Assembly: GCA_964244615.1 (NCBI GenBank)
Contig: CAXTJP010000016.1
Coordinates: 1 to 47,417, forward strand
Origin: BOG-908 sp964244615
GTDB taxonomy: Bacteria; Pseudomonadota; Alphaproteobacteria; Acetobacterales; Acetobacteraceae
Direction: 5' to 3'
DNA: 47,417 nucleotides
Notes under the pieces: generated by a model
Told to the model about the DNA's origin: nothing
The model's database searches: none
The model's input: the letters and a program-made list of their open reading frames with translations, nothing else
Position numbers and translations under genes: made by a program
Part shown: piece by piece, positions 42,373-47,417 of the stretch
Layout: each line of letters opens with the position of its first letter
How positions within the stretch are numbered: position 1 is the first letter of the stretch

Positions 42373-42954
42373 CTAGGGGTGCCCGGCCTGGGGGCCAAGC
42401 GCCTGTCCTTCAGGGGTGGCATGCGACAGGTCGGCTTCCGTGGTCGGCCGCCCGTCCGGCGGGGGTGCGACGCGCGGCCGGTAGAGCGCGGGCAGTTTGT
42501 CCGCCGCCCACACCGCGCCCCGATAGATCAACGGCAGCGTGCGGGCCTGCAGCACCGGCAGCGGCCAGCGGTCGGGCGGCAGCATCAGCGCCAGCGGGAC
42601 GTAGGCCACCACCAGCAGCGCCGCCCCGCGCGCCAGCCCGAACAGCAGCCCGAAGGTGCGGTCCAGCCCGCCGAGCGCCGAGACCCGCACCAGCCGGCCC
42701 ACCAGGTTGGACAGCAGCGACAGCACGATCAGCACCAGCACGAAGGCGCCGACATAGGCGATCGGGTCGGCGATGTCGGTGTTGCCGATCGCCTCGCGCG
42801 CCATCGGCACCAGTTCGGGCCCGAACCGGAACGCGGCGTAGCCGGCCAGCAGCCAGCTTCCCAGGCCGAGCAGTTCGCGCACCAGCCCGCGCGACAGGCC
42901 GAGCAGCGCCGAGACGCCCAGTATGGCGAGGACCGCCAGGTCGACCAGGTTCAT
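42373..42954 (-). CDS. cvpA: CvpA family membrane protein
   Basis: This encodes a 193-residue inner-membrane protein with four predicted helices (VDLAVLAILGVSALLGLSRG, LGSWLLAGYAAF, AYVGAFVLVLIVLSLLSNLV, GAALLVVAYVPLALM) and the family motif around SALGGLDRTFGLLFGLARG. The polar C-terminal tail is Pro-rich. CvpA was named for a role in colicin V production and is linked to envelope stress; its gene commonly precedes purF, as here with 84 bp between them. Confidence 0.93.
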   Translation of the reverse strand: MNLVDLAVLAILGVSALLGLSRGLVRELLGLGSWLLAGYAAFRFGPELVPMAREAIGNTDIADPIAYVGAFVLVLIVLSLLSNLVGRLVRVSALGGLDRTFGLLFGLARGAALLVVAYVPLALMLPPDRWPLPVLQARTLPLIYRGAVWAADKLPALYRPRVAPPPDGRPTTEADLSHATPEGQALGPQAGHP

Positions 42955-43119
42955 GGGCGTGGCTTATCGGTCAGATCAGGGGTGAAAGAAAGCCGAAGGC
43001 AAAGACCAGGAACGCCCTGACGCGGCTGACGTTCAGAAAATCACGCCTGAGCCGGCACAGGCAGACGCCAGGGCCTCGTTCCGGCTACAATCGGCGAGAC
43101 GGCAGACCATTTAGGTGCC

Positions 43120-44046
43120 ATGCCCACACCCTACGAGACGCTCGGCGTCAAGGCCGACGCCACCGAAGCGCAGATCAAGTCTGCCTACCTCAAGCTCGCC
43201 AAGAAGCACCACCCGGACCTCAACCCCGGCGACAAGCGGGCCGAGGAGCGCTTCAAGGCGGTCAGCGCCGCGCACGACCTGCTTTCGGACCCCGAAAAGC
43301 GCGCGCGCTTCGATCGTGGGGAGATCGACGCGTCCGGCCAGGCCCAGGCGGGCCCGGACCCGCGCCGCTACTACAAGAGCTACGCCGACGCCGAGGGCGG
43401 CGGGCGCTACCGCGGCGCCGCGGATACGGCCGCGTTCCAGGACATCTTCGCCGACCTGTTCACCCAGCAGCGGGCCGGCGGCCAGCAACAGGCGCAACGC
43501 ATGCGCGGCCAGGACCAGCGCTACCAGATGACCGTCAGCTTCATCGAGGCGGCGACCGGCGCCACCCGCCGGCTCACCCTGCCGGACGGGCGGACGCTGG
43601 ACGTGGTCGTGCCGGCGGGCCTGGAGGACGGGCAGACCCTGCGGCTGCGCGGCCAGGGGGACGCCGGCTGGAATGGCGGCCCGGCCGGCGACGCGCTGAT
43701 CGAGGTCGGCGTGGCCCCGCATCCGTTCTTCGTCCGAAGCGGCCCGGACATCCACCTGGAGCTGCCGGTTACGGTGGGCGAGGCGGCGCTCGGCGCACGG
43801 ATCGCGGTGCCCACCCTGACCGGCCCGGTGCAGATGACCATCCCGCGCGGGTCCGACGCCGGGCGGCAACTGCGCCTGCGCGGCCGCGGCATCGCGTCGT
43901 CCAAGCCGGGCGAGGGCGCGGGCGACCTCTACGTGACGCTGAAGCTCGTGCTCGGCACGCCGGACGAAGCACTGGATGAAGCGCTGCGCGCCTTCTACGA
44001 GCGCCAGCCGCTGGATCCACGCCGGGCCATGGGGGAGGCCGCATGA
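43120..44046 (+). CDS. cbpA: CbpA-type DnaJ co-chaperone
   Basis: This encodes a 308-residue J-domain protein. The J domain (about 4-70) has the HPD tripeptide in KLAKKHHPDLNPGDKRAEER. A Gly/Gln-rich linker follows, and then two beta-barrel substrate-binding domains (VVVPAGLEDGQTLRLRGQGD, GPDIHLELPVTVGEAALGAR, IPRGSDAGRQLRLRGRG). There is no cysteine-rich zinc finger, so it is a class B DnaJ like CbpA. It stimulates DnaK ATPase in protein folding. The stop overlaps the start of cbpM, its dedicated modulator, by four bases. Confidence 0.92.
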   Translation: MPTPYETLGVKADATEAQIKSAYLKLAKKHHPDLNPGDKRAEERFKAVSAAHDLLSDPEKRARFDRGEIDASGQAQAGPDPRRYYKSYADAEGGGRYRGAADTAAFQDIFADLFTQQRAGGQQQAQRMRGQDQRYQMTVSFIEAATGATRRLTLPDGRTLDVVVPAGLEDGQTLRLRGQGDAGWNGGPAGDALIEVGVAPHPFFVRSGPDIHLELPVTVGEAALGARIAVPTLTGPVQMTIPRGSDAGRQLRLRGRGIASSKPGEGAGDLYVTLKLVLGTPDEALDEALRAFYERQPLDPRRAMGEAA

Positions 44047-44354
44047 TCACCATCGAAGCCCTGTGCGAAAGCATTCCCGGCCTGACCGAGCCGGTGCTGC
44101 GCCACTATCTCTCGCAGGACTGGATACGGCCGGTCCGTCGCCAGGGCGCGCCTGACTTTGCCGAGATCGACGTGGCCCGGGTGAGGCTGATCCTGGAACT
44201 GCACACCGAGCTGGAGGTGGAGGAGCCGACCCTGCCGCTGGTCCTCTCGCTGCTGGACCAGCTGCACGCGACACGTCGCCAGTTGCGGCTGGTGCTGGAG
44301 GGGCTCGACGCCCCGGCGCGCGAGGTTCTCGCGGCACGGCTGGAAGGGCTGTAA
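44043..44354 (+). CDS. cbpM: CbpM-like chaperone modulator (MerR-type fold)
   Basis: This encodes a 103-residue protein: MITIEALCESIPGLTEPVLR and HYLSQDWIRPVRR form a MerR-like winged helix, and VRLILELHTELEVEEPTLPL starts a helical C-terminus with VLSLLDQLHATRRQLRLVLE. CbpM binds the J domain of CbpA and blocks its action on DnaK. Position, an ATGA overlap with cbpA and length all fit. A DNA-binding MerR regulator is the alternative but less likely. Confidence 0.87.
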   Translation: MITIEALCESIPGLTEPVLRHYLSQDWIRPVRRQGAPDFAEIDVARVRLILELHTELEVEEPTLPLVLSLLDQLHATRRQLRLVLEGLDAPAREVLAARLEGL

Positions 44355-44396
44355 CCGGCCTTGTCGTCGGCCGGCATTCGATGGGAAGGTCGTCGC

Positions 44397-45077
44397 ATGA
44401 CATCGCTGTTCCTGGCGGCCCTGGCCTTTGCCTTGATCCATCTCGGCGTCAGCGGCACCGCCTGGCGCGACCGGATCGTGGCCGCCCTGGGTTTGCGCGC
44501 CTACATGATCCTGTTCTCGCTTGCCTCGATCGGCACGATGGTGTGGCTGGTCGCGGCGTATCGGGCCGCCCCCTACCAGCCCACCTGGGGCCAGCTGCAA
44601 TGGTGGAAGCCGTTCGCCCTGGTGCTGATGCTGCCGGCCTTCCTTCTGGTGGTGATCGGCCTTGCCACCCCCAACCCGACCTCCGTGGCGCAGGAGGGCC
44701 TGGCCGGCCAGGCCCCGCAGGGCATCGTCCGCATCACCCGCCACCCGTTCCTGGTGGGCGTCGCGTTGTGGGCCACCATTCACCTGGTCGGCAACGGCGA
44801 CGTGGCCTCGCTGCTGCTGTTCGCGAGCCTGGCGGTCGTCTCGGTGGCCGGCACGCTCTCCATCGACGCCAAGCGCCGGCGCGCGCTGGGCGAGGCGGTA
44901 TGGGGCGGCTTCGCGCGCCGCACGTCCATCGTGCCGTTCGCCGCCATCCTGGGCGGGCGATCCGCGCTGTCCTGGCCGGAGCTCGGCTGGTGGCGACCGG
45001 CCGCGGGCGTAGCCGCCTACGCCCTGATACTCGGCGGCCACGCCCACCTGATCGGCGTCTCGCCGTTTCCATCGTAG
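44397..45077 (+). CDS. NnrU-family membrane protein
   Basis: This encodes a 226-residue protein with six or so membrane helices. ALAFALIHLGVSGTAWRDRI, LGLRAYMILFSLASIGTMVW, GIVRITRHPFLVGVALWATI and SIDAKRRRALGEAVWGGFAR match NnrU, which resembles isoprenylcysteine methyltransferase-like membrane proteins and was first seen near nitric-oxide-response genes. No denitrification genes are nearby. The ATG at 44397 has GGAAGG upstream. The actual role is unknown. Confidence 0.87.
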   Translation: MTSLFLAALAFALIHLGVSGTAWRDRIVAALGLRAYMILFSLASIGTMVWLVAAYRAAPYQPTWGQLQWWKPFALVLMLPAFLLVVIGLATPNPTSVAQEGLAGQAPQGIVRITRHPFLVGVALWATIHLVGNGDVASLLLFASLAVVSVAGTLSIDAKRRRALGEAVWGGFARRTSIVPFAAILGGRSALSWPELGWWRPAAGVAAYALILGGHAHLIGVSPFPS

Positions 45078-45099
45078 TGGCGCGCCCGTAGCGGACGGT

Positions 45100-45348
45100 T
45101 CACGACCGGGGTGGCGAGACTATCGCCAGCCCGATCGCCACGGCGCAGGGTAGCGCCATGCCGGCTGCCCCGAGCAGGCCGTTGCGACCGAAGCCGAGCC
45201 AGGCGAGCGCCGCGCCGTCCAGGGCCGCGGCGCAGACGAGGACGGCGATCACCGCACGGATCCTGGACCGGACGAACTGGCGGGCCAGGATGGCCGTTGC
45301 GAAAAGCAGGCACCACGCAGCGGCGACAAAGGTTGCGACCGTCGCCAA
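45100..45348 (-). CDS. Small hydrophobic membrane protein, hypothetical
   Basis: This encodes an 82-residue protein with three hydrophobic segments (VATFVAAAWCLLFATAILAR, AVIAVLVCAAALDGAALAWL, GLLGAAGMALPCAVAIGLAI). TTG at 45348 has GGAG six bases upstream, a good ribosome site, which supports expression. No family is recognised. Confidence 0.55.
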   Translation of the reverse strand: MATVATFVAAAWCLLFATAILARQFVRSRIRAVIAVLVCAAALDGAALAWLGFGRNGLLGAAGMALPCAVAIGLAIVSPPRS

Positions 45349-45365
45349 GCTTACTCCGGACCGGC

Positions 45366-45728
45366 TCAGCTATGCGAGATCAGTGGCGGCGTCTGCTGGT
45401 GCTGGACCACGCGCCACTCCTCATGCGCCAGCCGGCGGTAGGTGGAGGTGCAGTGCGCCTCGTAGGGGGCCACGCCCTCGCGCTCCGCATGGGCTTTGTA
45501 GGCGACGACGATGAGGCCTTCCTGCGGACGCGCGACCTGGCGCTCGGACAGCACGATCGTCGACCAGCGCGGCGTGTCGATCACCGCCGCGATCGCCTGT
45601 TGTCCACTCATCACGAAAGGCGGCTCGGGCAGTACCATCAGACACTCGTCGTCGATCGACGCCCGGTAGTGCTCCGCGTCGGCGGTCCACAGGCTCTCCT
45701 CGAAACTCCAGACGCGCGTGTCATCCAT
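45366..45728 (-). CDS. NTF2/SnoaL-like (DUF4440-type) protein
   Basis: This encodes a 120-residue soluble protein with the cone-shaped NTF2-like fold pattern: VWSFEESLWTADAEHYRASI, then MVLPEPPFVMSGQQAIAAVI, a strand run ending YEAHCTSTYRRLAHEEWRVV, and a C-terminal QHQQTPP. DUF4440/SnoaL proteins include isomerases and ligand-binding domains; no specific activity is inferred. GGGAG precedes the ATG at 45728. Confidence 0.75.
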   Translation of the reverse strand: MDDTRVWSFEESLWTADAEHYRASIDDECLMVLPEPPFVMSGQQAIAAVIDTPRWSTIVLSERQVARPQEGLIVVAYKAHAEREGVAPYEAHCTSTYRRLAHEEWRVVQHQQTPPLISHS

Positions 45729-45833
45729 GCCGGCACTCCCTTGCTGAGCGGACCGCCTGCCCGCGGCCTGCTGGACGCATCGGGACGGGGGGAGTTCCGG
45801 GCCGGGGGACCCGACAGCCAGCGGGGTCCAAGA

Positions 45834-46235
45834 CTACTTGAAGCGTGTCGTCGGACGCGCCGAAATCCCGGCCAGGCCGGGATCGTCGCCGCCCGGGGCC
45901 GAACCGCTGTAGCTGTAAGTACGGTGGTTGCCGGGCGAAACGACGAGGCTGGCACGGCCGACAGCCGCCTTGGCAGCCACGCCGACGCAGCGTCGTCCGC
46001 GGCCGAGCGTCACCGCATCAATCGTTCGCAGGGTCACCGGAAGATCAACGTTCGTGGCGCCTGGCCGGCTGGACGAGCCGGAATCGGTGAACTCCGTACC
46101 GGGCGGAACGGTGATGGCGGACGCGCCGCCGGCCATGCGGGCCGGCCGGCAGAGCTGGATCGTGCCGACCCGCTCTTCGGCACTCGCCGAGGCGAGCGGC
46201 AACGCCACGCAAACAAGCATCACCGCAACACGCAT
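45834..46235 (-). CDS. Exported hypothetical protein
   Basis: This encodes a 133-residue protein with a signal peptide (MRVAVMLVCVALPLASASAE). The mature part (GTIQLCRPARMAGGASAITV, VDLPVTLRTIDAVTLGRGRR, VVSPGNHRTYSYSGSAP) looks beta-rich with two Cys. GGAGGG lies upstream of the ATG at 46235, so translation is well supported. I recognise no family. Confidence 0.65.
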   Translation of the reverse strand: MRVAVMLVCVALPLASASAEERVGTIQLCRPARMAGGASAITVPPGTEFTDSGSSSRPGATNVDLPVTLRTIDAVTLGRGRRCVGVAAKAAVGRASLVVSPGNHRTYSYSGSAPGGDDPGLAGISARPTTRFK

Positions 46236-46409
46236 CAGGCACCCTCCGTGGTCTGTTTCGGAGGTAGCATGAACGGGGGGCCATGCGAAGCCGGGCTGCC
46301 TGTGCCGTCAGCGGCGGGGATGTCTCGCCGATGACGGCCATCATGTTATGATGCAAGATATCACTCCCCGGGCGGCGGACAGGGCCCGCGGCTGCAAAGG
46401 AGTTCGGCC

Positions 46410-46484
46410 ATGCTGATCTTTGTGATGATTGCCGCGGTCATCGTCATGGGCATCATCGCTTTCGTCGTCGAAAACATGGATTGA
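46410..46484 (+). CDS. 24-residue single-helix membrane peptide
   Basis: ATG at 46410 follows a near-perfect AAAGGAG (46396-46402) with seven bases between. The product is MLIFVMIAAVIVMGIIAFVV plus ENMD: one membrane helix with a short acidic tail, ending at TGA 46482-46484. It lies alone in a 316-bp gap between the divergent exported-protein and ABC ATPase genes. Many bacterial small membrane proteins of this size bind and tune a larger membrane complex; the partner here is unknown. It is too short for normal gene calling. Confidence 0.6.
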   Translation: MLIFVMIAAVIVMGIIAFVVENMD

Positions 46485-46551
46485 GGCCCTGGCCAACCCA
46501 GGCCCGCCGCTCGCGCCAGGCGGGGCGGAAGGGGAGCGGCCCCGGGTTTCG

Positions 46552-47417
46552 CTAGGCCAGGACCGTCGCCGCTTCAGCCGACCAGCCGAGGCGCACCCCC
46601 TGGCCGACACCGTGCGTCGAAGCCGCACCCCAGCTGGGGACGGCCACCAGCAGCAGGCCCAGCCGGGTCTCGACCGCAAGGTTCAGCAGCGCACCGGCCG
46701 ACCGCGTGGCGACAATGGAGCCCTCGGCCACGTTGTCGGCCGCGTCCGTGTCGGCCAGCACGGCAATGCGCTCGGGCCGAAGACACAGCGTGACCGGGCT
46801 GCCGAGGGTGGGGCGGGGCGCCCCGGGGTCGGTGGCCTGGAGGTGCCGCGCGCCGGCTGCCCACACGAAGCCGCCGGCCCGCAGCTCGCGTATCACGCCG
46901 TCGAGGATGTTGGCATCGCCGGTCAATCGCGCGGCTGCCGCGTCGCGCGGCGACGCGTAGAGGCTGGCCGGCGTGCCCGCCTGCAGCACATGGCCGTCCG
47001 ACAGCAGGATCAGGTGGTCGGCAGCCAGTGCCATGGCGGACAGCCGCGTCGCCAGAAGCACGAGGCGCCCGCGCGACAGTTCGGTCCGCAAAGCCTCCAG
47101 CAGCCGCCACTGCGCCGGCTCGTCGAGCCCCATCCCGGCCTCGTCGACCAGCAGGACGCCGCCCTGCGGGCCGAGCCGGGCCGCCGCCAGCGCCAGGGCC
47201 GCCTCTCCGTGCGAGAGCAGGCCGGCCGGACGGGCGCCCAGGTCCGACAGGCCAAGCCGGGCCATCCGATCGTCCGAGACGGCGCCGGCGCCCCGGCCGG
47301 CCAAGCGACGGAGGGCCGAACGCAAGCCTCGTGCCTCGGGCAACGCGCTGCCCGGCGCCAGCAGCGCCACGTCGCGACGGCGTGCGGCGATGCCGGTGAC
47401 GTCGCGGCCGCCGTCGT
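46552..47417 (-). CDS. ABC transporter ATPase-like protein with TOBE domain, degenerate active site, partial
   Basis: Only the 3' part is in the window; the frame is open past 47417. The order of elements matches MalK/UgpC/FbpC-type importer ATPases: GRDVTGIAARRRDVALLAPG, signature region LSHGEAALALAAARLG, Walker B GGVLLVDEAGMGLD, then GTPASLYASPRDAAAARLTG and the TOBE domain (VTLCLRPERIAVLADTDAAD). Key positions differ from the family: the Q-loop Gln is Pro (LLAPGSALP), the signature is LSHGE, and the H-loop His is Arg (LLATRLSAM). ATP hydrolysis may be weak or lost. Walker A lies outside the window. It may be paired with a normal ATPase elsewhere in its operon. Confidence 0.75.
   Translation of the reverse strand, partial: DGGRDVTGIAARRRDVALLAPGSALPEARGLRSALRRLAGRGAGAVSDDRMARLGLSDLGARPAGLLSHGEAALALAAARLGPQGGVLLVDEAGMGLDEPAQWRLLEALRTELSRGRLVLLATRLSAMALAADHLILLSDGHVLQAGTPASLYASPRDAAAARLTGDANILDGVIRELRAGGFVWAAGARHLQATDPGAPRPTLGSPVTLCLRPERIAVLADTDAADNVAEGSIVATRSAGALLNLAVETRLGLLLVAVPSWGAASTHGVGQGVRLGWSAEAATVLA

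Noticed and set aside
40099..43020. 973-residue plus-strand frame covering the SDR, purF and cvpA genes
   Set aside because: It spans three well-supported genes on the opposite strand and is explained by GC-biased third positions.

Overview
The window is GC-rich chromosomal DNA of an alphaproteobacterium, most likely an acetic-acid-bacteria relative (Acetobacteraceae, Rhodospirillales). This placement is inferred from gene content and codon use, the cvpA-purF and hsp20-DUF1150 pairs, and an interspersed repeat that translates as KFFASFF-like peptides. No rRNA, tRNA or CRISPR array was recognised. Most of the window is ordinary metabolic and housekeeping DNA, densely packed on both strands.

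Layout. 1-3.2 kb is a decayed mobile-element landing site. An IS5-family element (49-880) has an IS701-family element (881-2291) inserted exactly at the CTAG that forms its right end; both transposases are broken. It is followed by a lower-GC stretch with a frameshifted orphan gene. 3.2-11.3 kb holds a short LOV blue-light receptor, a Spy/CpxP-like periplasmic protein, a class III aminotransferase, the translation factor EttA, a GNAT acetyltransferase, a dienelactone hydrolase and an S10 peptidase. 11.4-15.4 kb has a divergent beta-oxidation pair (FadJ-like protein and thiolase) and a toxin-antitoxin remnant with only the antitoxin intact. 15.7-22.8 kb has two runs of poorly characterised genes (hydrolase-like, DUF3142 and repeat protein; then DUF1800 and DUF1501). 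22.9-31.4 kb has a TetR regulator, purH, the iron-handling protein MbfA behind a Fur-like palindrome, a GT2-GtrA glycosyltransferase, DUF1150 with Hsp20, a histone-deacetylase-like enzyme coupled to TusA, and secreted or VOC-fold proteins.

The most distinctive part is 31.4-39.9 kb. A three-gene ABC importer faces, across a 142-bp gap, a six-gene mxaRSACKL operon for methanol dehydrogenase maturation. No mxaFJGI structural genes are present in the window. Operon genes overlap or abut by a few bases, but a member of the interspersed repeat family sits at the start of mxaA and appears to encode the basic and hydrophobic parts of its signal peptide. Immediately downstream, convergent, is a microbial rhodopsin with all retinal-pocket residues but Ser in place of the cytoplasmic proton donor (D81-T85-S92). 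With the LOV protein, this gives two light-responsive proteins in one window.

The last 7.5 kb (40.0-47.4 kb) holds cvpA-purF-SDR, a CbpA/CbpM chaperone pair, an NnrU-like membrane protein, several small proteins (including an easily missed 24-residue membrane peptide with a near-perfect Shine-Dalgarno), and the 3' part of an ABC-type ATPase gene whose Q-loop, signature and H-loop are all degenerate.
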